Below are positions 1 through 7,347 of a stretch of DNA of 64,000 bases, piece after piece. Source of the stretch: UBA5070 sp035913415 (GTDB lineage: Bacteria; Fibrobacterota; Fibrobacteria; UBA5070). A program made the position numbers and the translations under genes. The notes below the pieces were generated by a model. That model was given only the letters and a program-made list of their open reading frames with translations, searched no databases and was not told the origin of the DNA. How positions within the stretch are numbered: position 1 is the stretch's first letter; each line of letters opens with the position of its first letter. Location: positions 50,484 to 114,483 of the forward strand of contig JAMIIV010000247.1 of the NCBI GenBank assembly GCA_035913415.1, written 5' to 3'.

Positions 1-271
1 CGGGATGGGGCGGGCCGCAGGCAACTGCACCCTGGAACTGCTGCTGGGATTCCTCAAGAACCCTCGTTACGACCTGCGCCCCGTCCTGGATCTCATATCC
101 CGGGACTTCGCGCCCTTGAGCCGCTGCCACGAGTGGGGGTACCTCATTCCCCACATGATCGCGGGTCAACTCAACCTGCATCCCCAGCAGGCGCTGGATG
201 TCCTGAAGGGACCCGAACGTTCCGACTACCGCCGTTTCCACGAAAGGATGGCTTCGAGCCTGCTTTCCTGA
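1..271 (+). CDS. Aldolase catalytic-domain (HMGL-like) protein, C-terminal part
   Basis: The gene enters from the left edge and only its last 89 or so codons are visible, ending with TGA at 269-271. The stretch GMGRAAGNCTLELLLGFL, followed by a KNPRYDLRPVLD-like segment and WGYLIPHMIAGQLN, is characteristic of the C-terminal part of HMG-CoA-lyase-like/DmpG-like aldolases annotated as aldolase catalytic domain-containing protein. These cleave or form C-C bonds in 2-oxo acid or sugar metabolism, but the catalytic metal site lies in the missing N-terminal barrel, so the substrate cannot be inferred. An element at 289-315 separates it from the next gene, which is therefore probably transcribed independently. 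Confidence 0.75.
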   Translation, partial: GMGRAAGNCTLELLLGFLKNPRYDLRPVLDLISRDFAPLSRCHEWGYLIPHMIAGQLNLHPQQALDVLKGPERSDYRRFHERMASSLLS

Positions 272-288
272 ATCCTCGGCACCAAAGC

Positions 289-315
289 TGTAACCTTGCG
301 GTGTTCTCCACATCC
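289..315 (+). promoter_or_regulatory. 27-bp shared element, copy F (TGTAACC-N3-CGGTG-N7-CATCC)
   Basis: TGTAACC lies at 289-295, CGGTG at 299-303 and CATCC at 311-315. The element ends 28 bases before the ATG at 344 and is oriented toward that gene. The same arrangement with identical spacing occurs at 3852-3878, 12266-12292 (minus) and 26399-26425 (minus). It reads either as an imperfect dyad operator (NGRTG/CATCC) with a TGTAACC flank, or as an ECF-sigma-type promoter GTAACC-N16-ATCC. The latter would give a leader of about 20 bases here. Confidence 0.65.
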
Positions 316-343
316 ATTGTGGGGACAACCAAGGAGAACAGAC

Positions 344-2347
344 ATGGAAACGATCCTGATCCTGGGCGGTGTCGCCGCCGGAGCCACCGCCGCCGCCCGC
401 GCCCGCCGCTTGTCCCCCACCGCCCGGATCACGATCCTGGAAGCCGGCCCCGACATCTCGTTCGCCAACTGCGGCCTGCCCTACTACATCGGCGGCGACA
501 TCGAGAATCGTTCCTCCCTGATCCTCCAGAGCCCGGAGAGCTTCAAGCAGCAGTACGACGTGTACGTTCACGTGCTGACCCGCGCCGAGTCCATCGACCG
601 TGAGGCGCACGTGGTGCGCGCCCTCGACGTGCGCACCGGAGAGCACAGGCAGTTCCCCTACACCAAGCTGATCCTCGCGCAGGGCGGACGCCCCATCCTG
701 CCGGACCTTCCCGGTGCCGATCTGCCCCACGTCTTCTCGCTGTGGACCCTCGACGACATGGATCGCATCGATGCGTTCCTCAAGCGCAGCGGCGCCAAAG
801 TGGCTGTGATCGGCGGCGGCGGATTCATCGGGTTGGAAATGGCCGAGGCGCTGGTGCACCGGGGGCTGGAGGTCCACGTCGTGGAGAAGCTCCCGCACGT
901 GATGGCCGTGATGGATCCCGAAATCTCAGGCGCGGTGGAAGAGGAACTTTCCGCCCACGGTGTGCGCCTGCACAAAGGCACCGGAGTCGCCTCCATCGGC
1001 GCCGATCGCGTGACGCTGGAAGACGGCACCGTGATCTCCGCGGGTATGGTCTTGATGTCCATCGGCGTACGTCCCACCCTGCAGTTGGCTCGCGATGCTG
1101 GCCTGGAAATCGGACCGTCCGGCGGACTCCTGGTCGACCGCACCTTGCGCACCAGCGACCCGTCCATCTGGGCCGCCGGTGACATGGTCGAGATCGAGCA
1201 CCGCATCCACGGGGCGAAGGTCCGCATCCCGCTGGCCGGGCCCGCCAATCGGCAAGGGCGCATTGCCGCCGAGAACGCCCTGGGGGGAACACACCCCTAC
1301 GGCGGAGCGCTGGGCACATCCATCGTACGCGTGTTCGATCTGGCCGCCGGCATGACCGGGCTCTCGCTCAAAGCGGCCCGCGCCGCGGGACTGGACGCTG
1401 TGGCCGTCACGGTGCACAAGGAGCACCACACCGCTTACTATCCCGGGGCAAAAACCGTCACGGTTCGTCTGGTCGTGGAACGTCCCAGCGGGCGCATCCT
1501 GGGCGGCCAGACCGCGGGCGAAGCCGGTGCCGATCGTCGCCTGGACGCCATCGCCGTGGCCGCCTACTCCGGCATGACGGTGCACCAGTTGGCCGATGTC
1601 GACCTGTCCTACTCGCCTCCCCTGGGGACCGCCAACGACGCTTTGAACATGGCCGCCTTCGTGGCGGAGAATCGCCTGTCCGGATACGGCCCCTCCCTTT
1701 CCCCCGAAGAGATCGATGGCTGGGTGCGCGAACACGCACCCATGGTCGTGGATCTGCGGGACACCTTCGCCTTCGAAAAGGGCCACGTCGATGGCGCGGT
1801 GAACATCCCCCTGGAGCTTCTGGGTGAACAGGTGGCGGACCTGCCCCGCGACCGCGCTCTCCTTCTGGTGGACGGTACGGGCAAGAAGGGCCACCAAGCC
1901 TTGCGGAGTCTGGTCGCGAACCTTACCGCTCCGCTGGTGAACGTCAGCGGCGGATTCACCACTTTGCTTCGCCACGCCCGTGCGGTGGGATTCACCTCCC
2001 TGGGGCTCTCCCTGCCCGAAGTCGCCGCGAAGACCAACGCCACCAAGGAATCAGAACCTCCCAAGGCGGTTCCCGCTGTCCAGGCTCCGAAATCCGAAGG
2101 CTTGCTGGTCGTGGACGTGCGCACCCCCGGCGAATTCGCCACCGGTGCGTACCCTGGGGCCGTGAACATTCCCCTGGACACCCTTCCCTCCCGCCTTGGA
2201 GAACTCGGCTCCAAGGACCGCGAGATCGTCCTCTATTGTGCATCGGGCGCACGCTCCGGTTACGCCGCGGGCATCCTGCAACAGTCGGGCTTCTCAAACA
2301 TCACCAACGGCGGTGGCCTGGTCCACATGATGCGCCGCCGGGGGTGA
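344..2347 (+). CDS. CoA-disulfide reductase-like FAD oxidoreductase with two rhodanese domains
   Basis: 667 residues, started at ATG 344 because AAGGAG sits at 331-336. The N-terminus has the FAD dinucleotide fold (ILGGVAAGATAAARARRL) and Cys43 in SFANCGLPYY, the redox cysteine of the CoA-disulfide/persulfide reductase family. A second nucleotide-binding fold (VIGGGGFIGLEMAE) binds NAD(P)H and GDMVEIEH is the family FAD motif. Two rhodanese modules follow. The first (about residues 460-550) lacks the active-site cysteine. The second ends in LYCASGARSG with Cys632. Family knowledge suggests NAD(P)H-dependent reduction of CoA disulfides, persulfides or polysulfide in the cytoplasm, with the rhodanese handling sulfane sulfur. 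The element at 289-315 links it to the homologue at 23802-26321 and to arsenic-related genes. Confidence 0.88.
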   Translation: METILILGGVAAGATAAARARRLSPTARITILEAGPDISFANCGLPYYIGGDIENRSSLILQSPESFKQQYDVYVHVLTRAESIDREAHVVRALDVRTGEHRQFPYTKLILAQGGRPILPDLPGADLPHVFSLWTLDDMDRIDAFLKRSGAKVAVIGGGGFIGLEMAEALVHRGLEVHVVEKLPHVMAVMDPEISGAVEEELSAHGVRLHKGTGVASIGADRVTLEDGTVISAGMVLMSIGVRPTLQLARDAGLEIGPSGGLLVDRTLRTSDPSIWAAGDMVEIEHRIHGAKVRIPLAGPANRQGRIAAENALGGTHPYGGALGTSIVRVFDLAAGMTGLSLKAARAAGLDAVAVTVHKEHHTAYYPGAKTVTVRLVVERPSGRILGGQTAGEAGADRRLDAIAVAAYSGMTVHQLADVDLSYSPPLGTANDALNMAAFVAENRLSGYGPSLSPEEIDGWVREHAPMVVDLRDTFAFEKGHVDGAVNIPLELLGEQVADLPRDRALLLVDGTGKKGHQALRSLVANLTAPLVNVSGGFTTLLRHARAVGFTSLGLSLPEVAAKTNATKESEPPKAVPAVQAPKSEGLLVVDVRTPGEFATGAYPGAVNIPLDTLPSRLGELGSKDREIVLYCASGARSGYAAGILQQSGFSNITNGGGLVHMMRRRG

Positions 2348-2406
2348 GACGTCCGATGGTACGGGTCGATCCCAAGGCCGACCCGTACCACATGGAGGCG
2401 CCTCGC

Positions 2407-3126
2407 CTACTTCTTGAGGATCGTCTTGAGGACGGTTTCCTTGTCGAGTTTCTTCGTGCAGAAGAACCAGTCGTGGCAGGTCATCTCGTCCTTGCTCTCC
2501 ATGCGTTCCTTGGCCACCCCGCACGAACCCGCGGTGGGCACGATCACGTCGTCACCCGGGCGCCAATCGGCGGGTGTCGCGATCGAGAATGCATCCGCGG
2601 TCTGGAGCGCGATCACGATGCGGTAGATCTCGTCGAAGTTCCGACCCAGGCTCAGCGGATAATACAACACCGTGCGGACCACCCCCTTGGGGTCGACGAC
2701 AAACACCGCGCGAACCGCCTTGGTACTGCTCTCTCCCGGTTGCATCATCCCGTACATCTTGGCCACTTCCATGGTGATGTCCTCGATGAGCGGGAAATTC
2801 ACCTCGACATCCTTCATCCCCTTGTACGAGATCTTCTCCTTGATGGTGCGCAACCAGGCGATGTGGCTGTACAGACCATCGACGGAAAGTCCGACCAGCT
2901 TGCAGTTGGCCTCCTCGAATTTCGGCTGGAGGGTCGCGAACGTCATGAACTCGGAGGTGCAGACGGGGGTGAAGTCCGCAGGATGCGAAAAGAGGATCAC
3001 CCAACTACCGGCGTACTGGTCGGGAAAACGGATCTCTCCCTGGGTAGTGACGGCCTTGAATGCTGGGGCCTTGTCTCCGATGCGAGGGATCGCGAAGGCG
3101 GGGGCTGCTGCGCTGCTGTTGTCCAT
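2407..3126 (-). CDS. Peroxiredoxin, Prx6/archaeal thioredoxin-peroxidase type
   Basis: 239 residues from ATG 3126. Peroxidatic Cys56 lies in HPADFTPVCTSEF, and C-terminal Cys217 and Cys223 in CHDWFFC are as in archaeal Prx6-like peroxiredoxins, with a further Cys at about 202. It should reduce H2O2, organic hydroperoxides or peroxynitrite in the cytoplasm. I chose ATG 3126 because AGGAG precedes it at good spacing and because the alternative in-frame ATG at 3222 (also with AAAGGA upstream) lies inside the palindrome at 3213-3229, which is more likely promoter DNA. The longer form would add 32 residues unusual for the family. The gene diverges from the DUF1847 gene at 3287. Confidence 0.85.
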   Translation of the reverse strand: MDNSSAAAPAFAIPRIGDKAPAFKAVTTQGEIRFPDQYAGSWVILFSHPADFTPVCTSEFMTFATLQPKFEEANCKLVGLSVDGLYSHIAWLRTIKEKISYKGMKDVEVNFPLIEDITMEVAKMYGMMQPGESSTKAVRAVFVVDPKGVVRTVLYYPLSLGRNFDEIYRIVIALQTADAFSIATPADWRPGDDVIVPTAGSCGVAKERMESKDEMTCHDWFFCTKKLDKETVLKTILKK

Positions 3127-3212
3127 GGAGGCTCCTGATTGAATCTGTTCCTGCGGGTTCCATGACTCCCGATAGCCCTCCAGGGGAAAGCCTCCGACGG
3201 GGTCACGAATTT

Positions 3213-3229
3213 GGATGCTCATTGCATCC
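3213..3229. promoter_or_regulatory. Palindrome GGATG-N7-CATCC in the peroxiredoxin/DUF1847 divergent region
   Basis: Perfect inverted repeat, GGATG 3213-3217 and CATCC 3225-3229 (one more pair if the inner C/G is counted). It lies between the divergent starts at 3126 and 3287. An AT-rich stretch at about 3234-3243 could supply a -10 for either direction. The palindrome matches the core dyad of the 27-bp elements elsewhere but lacks the TGTAACC flank. Confidence 0.45.
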
Positions 3230-3286
3230 TTTTGAGAATATACCATCTGAGACGACCACCAACCACATTCCCACGGGACGCCACCA

Positions 3287-3856
3287 ATGGACTGCACTCT
3301 CTGCAAGGGAAAAACCTGTCGAAGCCTGGTGTCGTGCGGGAACGAGGCATTCGAGGCCGCCGAAATCCTGGAGGCCTACCAGGAAACATCCATCCAGGAT
3401 GGCATCCAGGCGGCCGCCCGGCTGGTCGACAACGGTCGGGCGGGAACCCTCTCGCGCATCGAGGAGATCGCCGAATTCGCGCTGGACAGAAACTGGGCGC
3501 GCATAGGCCTGGCCTACTGCTACGGCATGGAAGCCGAAGCCACAATGGTTTCGCGCATCTTGCGCTCGCGCGGTCTGCGCATGGAAGCAGTTTCCTGCAG
3601 TACCGGAGCCCTCGCCCAGGAGGAAGTCAACGCCCAATCGCAGCTCCACAAGGTCTCGTGCAACCCGCTTGGTCAAGCCGCGCAGATTCGTTCCGCCAAG
3701 GTGGATCTGGTCGTGACGATGGGCCTGTGCCTGGGGCACGACATCCTGTTCCAGAAAGCCCTCGAAGGCACCCCCTGCACGACCCTTGTCGTGAAGGATC
3801 GAACTTCGGGACATGCACCCCTGGTGGCGATTCGCAGGATCGCGGAAGCTATGTAA
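3287..3856 (+). CDS. DUF1847 cysteine-rich (putative metal-binding) protein
   Basis: 189 residues. Cys3, Cys6 and Cys11 at the N-terminus and the segment MGLCLGHDILF near the C-terminus identify the DUF1847 family, found mostly in anaerobes and thought to bind metal or an iron-sulfur cluster. No enzymatic role is established. Two more conserved-looking cysteines lie in VSCSTGA and VSCNPLG. The gene diverges from the peroxiredoxin gene, with the palindrome at 3213-3229 between them. Its stop codon at 3854-3856 lies within the next regulatory element (3852-3878), so the downstream symporter gene has its own promoter signal overlapping this 3' end. Confidence 0.78.
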   Translation: MDCTLCKGKTCRSLVSCGNEAFEAAEILEAYQETSIQDGIQAAARLVDNGRAGTLSRIEEIAEFALDRNWARIGLAYCYGMEAEATMVSRILRSRGLRMEAVSCSTGALAQEEVNAQSQLHKVSCNPLGQAAQIRSAKVDLVVTMGLCLGHDILFQKALEGTPCTTLVVKDRTSGHAPLVAIRRIAEAM

Positions 3857-3878
3857 CCATTAGGTGTTTATGACATCC
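3852..3878 (+). promoter_or_regulatory. 27-bp shared element, copy B (TGTAACC-N3-AGGTG-N7-CATCC)
   Basis: TGTAACC 3852-3858, AGGTG 3862-3866, CATCC 3874-3878, spaced exactly as in the other three copies and oriented toward the symporter gene at 3912. TATAGAG follows CATCC directly; the palindrome at 6241-6257, read on its minus strand, is likewise followed by TATAGAG. It overlaps the stop codon of the DUF1847 gene. Confidence 0.65.
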
Positions 3879-3911
3879 ATATAGAGCCAACCCTATCTCC
3901 AGAGGTGCTCC

Positions 3912-4880
3912 ATGTGGAATCTGCTCGGAATGATCCAGCGCCATCTCGCTCTCGCCATCCCTGTCGCATTGGTCGCGGGTCTGGGCTTCGGATTGCTGGT
4001 CGACCCGTCCTTCCTGGCCGCGGGCATCCTTCCCTTGACCTTCCTGATGGTCTTTCCCATGATGGTCTCCCTGAAGGTATCGGAGCTCGCGCACCTGGGC
4101 GACCTCCGGCTGCAGGGCGCCACCCAGGCGGTGAACTTCCTCGCCATTCCCGCCCTGGGATGGATCCTGGGACTGTGGCTGTTCCCTGACAGACCCCTGG
4201 TCGCAACAGGGCTTTTGTTGACCTCCCTTCTGCCCACTTCGGGGATGACGATCACCTGGACGGGCCTTGCCAAGGGCAACGTACCGGCTGCGGTGCGGAT
4301 GACCTTGCTGGGTCTGCTTCTGGGATCGCTCCTTGCCCCCTTGTACCTGAAGACCTTGATGGGCACTGCCATCGAAATTTCCATCGCCAAGGTCTTTTCG
4401 CAGATCGCGCTGACCGTGCTGCTGCCCCTTGTCGCGGGTCTTGCCACTCGCGCCTTGGTCGTGCGCAAGATCGGCCTCGAATCCTTCCAGAAGTCCGTGC
4501 AACCACGCCTAGCGCCCTTCTCCACCTTGGGAGTCCTGGGCATCGTCTTCGTCGCGATGGCATTGAAAGCGAAAGGGATCGCCGCCCATCCCGAACAACT
4601 GGTCTCCCTGTTCGCCGCCTTGGGACTGCTGTACGGAGCCAACTTCGCCTTGAGCGCCTACGTGGGACGCACATTCTTCGCGAGGGCCGACGCCCTCGCC
4701 CTGCTGTACGGCACCGTGATGCGCAACCTTTCGATAGCGCTGGCCATCGCGATGTCCGCCTTCGGGGCCAGCGGACCCGACATCGCCCTGCTCATTTCCC
4801 TGGCCTATATCGTGCAGGTCCAGATGGCCGCGTGGTCGGTCAAGCTGGTGCCACGTTTGTTCCCGGCCCCCCAAGGCTGA
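3912..4880 (+). CDS. Bile-acid:Na+ symporter/arsenic resistance (ACR3-related) family membrane protein
   Basis: 322 residues with about ten hydrophobic segments over the whole length, in the BART superfamily (SBF/ACR3 fold). Segments such as LLTSLLPTSGMTITWTGLAKGN and LYGTVMRNLSIALA correspond to the two crossover regions of the fold. Proteins like this are usually annotated arsenic resistance protein. However, the conserved cysteine that ACR3 arsenite pumps carry in the equivalent of the LLPTSGMT segment is absent, so the substrate may be another anion. Regulation by the same 27-bp element as the ArsM-like gene supports a metalloid or sulfur-anion role by inference. It converges with the gene ending at 4907, with only 26 bases between. 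Confidence 0.75.
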   Translation: MWNLLGMIQRHLALAIPVALVAGLGFGLLVDPSFLAAGILPLTFLMVFPMMVSLKVSELAHLGDLRLQGATQAVNFLAIPALGWILGLWLFPDRPLVATGLLLTSLLPTSGMTITWTGLAKGNVPAAVRMTLLGLLLGSLLAPLYLKTLMGTAIEISIAKVFSQIALTVLLPLVAGLATRALVVRKIGLESFQKSVQPRLAPFSTLGVLGIVFVAMALKAKGIAAHPEQLVSLFAALGLLYGANFALSAYVGRTFFARADALALLYGTVMRNLSIALAIAMSAFGASGPDIALLISLAYIVQVQMAAWSVKLVPRLFPAPQG

Positions 4881-4906
4881 CCCGATCTCCAAAGTGCCAC
4901 AACTCG

Positions 4907-5761
4907 TCAGTCGGGGAAATGCAGCACTTTCCCCACGCGCCCCGGCTCGCAACCGATCTCGCGTGAAGTCTGCTTTGTTTGCCATCCCGCCGCCGCCAGC
5001 CGCCAAGCCGCCGAAGGACCACTGCAGTGGCAGGGCACCACGCACCCGACACCTGCCGCGCCAAGCTGCTCGGCCATGAGCTTGATCTCGGTGTCCGGAG
5101 CGCTCTCCAGATGGAGTCCACCGACCAAGGAACGCAACGGGCGGCCCGGGAAGAAACGTCCCAGGAATCCCAGCAGGTTGGCGATCCCGAAATGGGCGCA
5201 GCCCACAACCACGACCAGTCCCTCGCGAGTATCCAGGACCAGCGCCTGCTCCTCGGGAACATCGTCGGGAATGTCCATGATCTCGTTGCGCACCAGACCC
5301 TTGTGCGTCCATGCCGGACGGATTCCGCCCACCGGTCCGGTCAGCCAGATTCCGTCCGCAATCTGGACGGGTCCGGACGTTTCCGCCCAACGCGTGCGTT
5401 CCACCACCAGCCTCTCCCGCACGGGATGCTGCAGGGCAATGTCGCGGGTACCGTCTTCCCCGCGGTGCCAGCGGGGCATCAGGGCTCCCTGCGGGATCCA
5501 GACGCGGGCCGCGGGGGCCTGGTCCATCGCGGCCAGGAGCCCTCCGCCGTGATCCCAGTGGCCATGGCTCAGGACGATGTCCGTGGCCGTCGCCAGATCG
5601 ATGCCCAGTTGCTCCGTGTTGGCGCGCAGCACGAATCCTTCCGCCCCGGTGTCGAACAGGACACGGCTTCCTGCGTGTTCGCACCACACGGAAAAGCCGT
5701 GCTGCGCCAGAAGTCCGCGGTCGCGAACGGTGTTGTCGATCAGAAGCGTAAGCGTGGGCAT
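4907..5761 (-). CDS. MBL-fold metallohydrolase (ribofuranosyl-aminobenzene phosphate synthase-like)
   Basis: 284 residues from ATG 5761. The metallo-beta-lactamase motif LSHGHWDHGG gives metal ligands His66, His68, Asp70 and His71. Further ligands are likely in VVGCAHFG and GGLHLES. The family (COG1237-like) is named after 7,8-dihydropterin-6-yl-methyl-4-(beta-D-ribofuranosyl)aminobenzene 5'-phosphate synthase, but most members are uncharacterised phosphodiesterase- or oxidoreductase-like proteins of anaerobes. It begins 7 bases after the stop of the NifX-like gene (5769-6191), so the two form an operon read leftward. The start was chosen because upstream sequence in frame belongs to the His-rich tail region of that gene. 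Confidence 0.8.
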   Translation of the reverse strand: MPTLTLLIDNTVRDRGLLAQHGFSVWCEHAGSRVLFDTGAEGFVLRANTEQLGIDLATATDIVLSHGHWDHGGGLLAAMDQAPAARVWIPQGALMPRWHRGEDGTRDIALQHPVRERLVVERTRWAETSGPVQIADGIWLTGPVGGIRPAWTHKGLVRNEIMDIPDDVPEEQALVLDTREGLVVVVGCAHFGIANLLGFLGRFFPGRPLRSLVGGLHLESAPDTEIKLMAEQLGAAGVGCVVPCHCSGPSAAWRLAAAGWQTKQTSREIGCEPGRVGKVLHFPD

Positions 5762-5768
5762 GAGGTGC

Positions 5769-6191
5769 TCAGCGACCGCAGGTGCAGACGTGGCCTTCGC
5801 CGTGGTGGTGGCCGTGTTCGTGGTCGGTGTCGTCGTCATGGCCGTGGCACAGGCTCTCACCCGGGGCGAGCTCGCGTGCTTCCGCCAGACCCGCAAGGAA
5901 CAATTCCAGCACCTTGGCCGGATTTTCCTCGCGGATGCCCGCCATCACTTTCACTCCGGCCTTCCCCAGACCATTGGCGGCACCGGCACCCAGTCCACCG
6001 GCCAGCAGCACTTCGACACCCTGAGCCGCAACCCACGGAGCCGCGCTGCAGGTGCCTTCGGGGGGAATCGACCGCAGTCCGAGGTCCGTGGCGGTGCCCG
6101 CATCAAGGTCGATGTCGTGCAGGGACAAGGCCTGGGAACGGCCATAGTGGAGGGCGAATTTTCCGTCGGCGATGGGAAGGGCGATACGCAT
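5769..6191 (-). CDS. NifX/NifB-type dinitrogenase cofactor-binding domain protein with His-rich tail
   Basis: 140 residues. The N-terminal about 105 residues match the small domain shared by NifX, NafY and the NifB C-terminus (PF02579): MRIALPIADG start, then AQGVEVLLAGGLGAGAANGLGKAG. Outside nitrogenase clusters such proteins are thought to carry iron-sulfur or iron-molybdenum clusters. The tail is unusually rich in His, Asp and Cys (CHGHDDDTDHEHGHHH then CTC), which looks like a metal-storage or delivery segment. No nif genes are present here, so a nitrogen fixation role is not supported. It is first gene of an operon with the MBL-fold protein, and a palindrome (6241-6257) lies 50 bases upstream. 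Confidence 0.8.
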   Translation of the reverse strand: MRIALPIADGKFALHYGRSQALSLHDIDLDAGTATDLGLRSIPPEGTCSAAPWVAAQGVEVLLAGGLGAGAANGLGKAGVKVMAGIREENPAKVLELFLAGLAEARELAPGESLCHGHDDDTDHEHGHHHGEGHVCTCGR

Positions 6192-6240
6192 GGAAGGCTC
6201 CGGAGTGGATGTGTCGTTCTCTCAGGAATAGGTCTCTATA

Positions 6241-6257
6241 GGATGCTATCTACATCC
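6241..6257. promoter_or_regulatory. Palindrome GGATG-N7-CATCC upstream of the NifX-like gene
   Basis: GGATG 6241-6245 and CATCC 6253-6257, a perfect 5+5 dyad with the same 7-base spacer as the one at 3213-3229. On the minus strand it is followed by TATAGAG, as in the copy at 3852-3878. It sits 50 bases upstream of the ATG at 6191. Confidence 0.45.
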
Positions 6258-6351
6258 TTTTTCGAAGAAACGCAACAGGAATGCAAACGACGAAAACCCT
6301 CCGGCCGGGCAGGTCGGAGGGGTTTGCGCCAGGGATGGAAGCCCGACAGGG

Positions 6352-6377
6352 CCGGGACCCCGAGGGAGGGGGCCCGG
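6352..6377. other. Strong GC hairpin in the 445-bp gap before rubrerythrin
   Basis: CCGGGACCCC (6352-6361) pairs with GGGGGCCCGG (6368-6377) with one A-G mismatch around a 6-base loop. The flanking bases 6290-6420 are low-complexity C/G runs. Apart from this hairpin and the palindrome at 6241-6257, I see no gene in 6192-6636. It may be a repeat element or a leader structure. Confidence 0.4.
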
Positions 6378-6636
6378 TTCACGACAGCCCGACCCTTCGC
6401 CCGGTGGGGGCGGAGGGGGCGCCTAGGCACAGTCCAGATGACGAATGGGCATCGGCTAGGAATGGGATTCTCCGCGACGCGAAACACGCGGTGGAGAGCA
6501 TTCAGAAGGCGCGACAGTGTGAGACCAAGACCGGATCGCATAGGTGACGGATTCCACCGCGAAACGCAACCTTCGAAGCGGACGCATCCCGTCGCTATCG
6601 ACACTCCACCAACGCATCACACAGGAGACTCCCCAA

Positions 6637-7212
6637 ATGGCCGAACTCAAGGGTTCCCGCACCGAGAAGCATCTGCTCATGTCGTTCGCCGGCGAATCGC
6701 AGGCGCGCAACCGCTACACCATGTTCGCCGGCGCGGCGCGCAAGGAAGGTCTCGAGCAGATCGCCGGCATCTTCGAAGAGACCGCCAACCAGGAGAAGGA
6801 GCATGCCAAGCGGTTCTTCTCGTTCCTGAAGGGCGGCGACCTCGAAATCACCGCCACCTTCCCCGCCGGCAAGGTGGGCACCACCCTCGAGAACCTCGAG
6901 GCTTCGGCCATGGGCGAGGAGCACGAGTGGCAGATCGACTATCCCGAGTTCGCACGCATCGCCCGTGAAGAGGGATTCGAAGCCATCGCGCGGGTGTGGG
7001 ACGCCGTCTCCGTGGCCGAGAAGCAGCACGGCAAGCGCTACCGCGACCTGTGGAAGAATCTGTCGGAAGGCAAGGTATTCAAGCGCGACGGCAAGATCGT
7101 CTGGCGCTGCATCAACTGCGGCTACCTGCACGAGGCCGAAGAAGCCCCCAAGGTCTGCCCGGCCTGCGCACACGCCCAGTCGTACTTCGAGCTGCTCGGC
7201 GAGAACTGGTAA
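6637..7212 (+). CDS. rbr: Rubrerythrin
   Basis: 191 residues from ATG 6637, with AGGAG at 6623-6627. The N-terminal four-helix diiron domain shows the ligand helices ESQARNRY and EEHEWQID-type repeats (ETANQEKEHAKR, VAEKQHGKRY). The C-terminus is a rubredoxin-type iron site with CxxC pairs CINCGYLHEG-like (CINCGYLHEA) and CPACAHAQ. Rubrerythrin reduces H2O2 to water with electrons from NAD(P)H through rubredoxin-type carriers and protects anaerobes and microaerophiles in the cytoplasm. Its presence next to peroxiredoxin and DUF1847 fits an oxidative-stress neighbourhood. A weak hairpin follows the stop. Confidence 0.95.
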   Translation: MAELKGSRTEKHLLMSFAGESQARNRYTMFAGAARKEGLEQIAGIFEETANQEKEHAKRFFSFLKGGDLEITATFPAGKVGTTLENLEASAMGEEHEWQIDYPEFARIAREEGFEAIARVWDAVSVAEKQHGKRYRDLWKNLSEGKVFKRDGKIVWRCINCGYLHEAEEAPKVCPACAHAQSYFELLGENW

Positions 7213-7218
7213 GAATCA

Positions 7219-7244
7219 CGGCGCGGCGGGTTGCCGTCGCGCCG
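7219..7244 (+). terminator. Possible rubrerythrin terminator hairpin
   Basis: CGGCGCG (7219-7225) pairs with CGCGCCG (7238-7244), extended by GC/GC across a 3-base bulge. There is no T-run, so rho-independent function is uncertain. Confidence 0.35.
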
Positions 7245-7284
7245 CCCCTGCGCGGAGCGGAAACCCCGCGATAGAGCTTGGCGA

Positions 7285-7335
7285 TCGGTTGGTTTCGACA
7301 CGCTCGACCACCGATCGACAGGCTCGATCACGGAT
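7285..7335. repeat. Dispersed GTCGAG-family intergenic repeat, locus 1
   Basis: Contains GGTTTCGACACGCTCGACCA followed by CGATCGACAGGCTCGATCAC. These resemble the units at 9184-9272, 40127-40193 and 54355-54406. It lies between the convergent rubrerythrin and PadR genes. Confidence 0.5.
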
Positions 7336-7347
7336 CGGATGGACCGT

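Noticed and set aside
3222..3306. Longer N-termini for the peroxiredoxin
   Set aside because: The added residues are atypical and overlap the palindrome and the divergent promoter. ATG 3126 has a better context.
5769..6191. A nitrogen-fixation island
   Set aside because: Only one NifX-like domain is present; no nitrogenase or cofactor genes.
7285..7335. A CRISPR-like reading of the GTCGAG repeats
   Set aside because: Units are not regularly spaced, no cas genes are present and copies are scattered over 47 kb.
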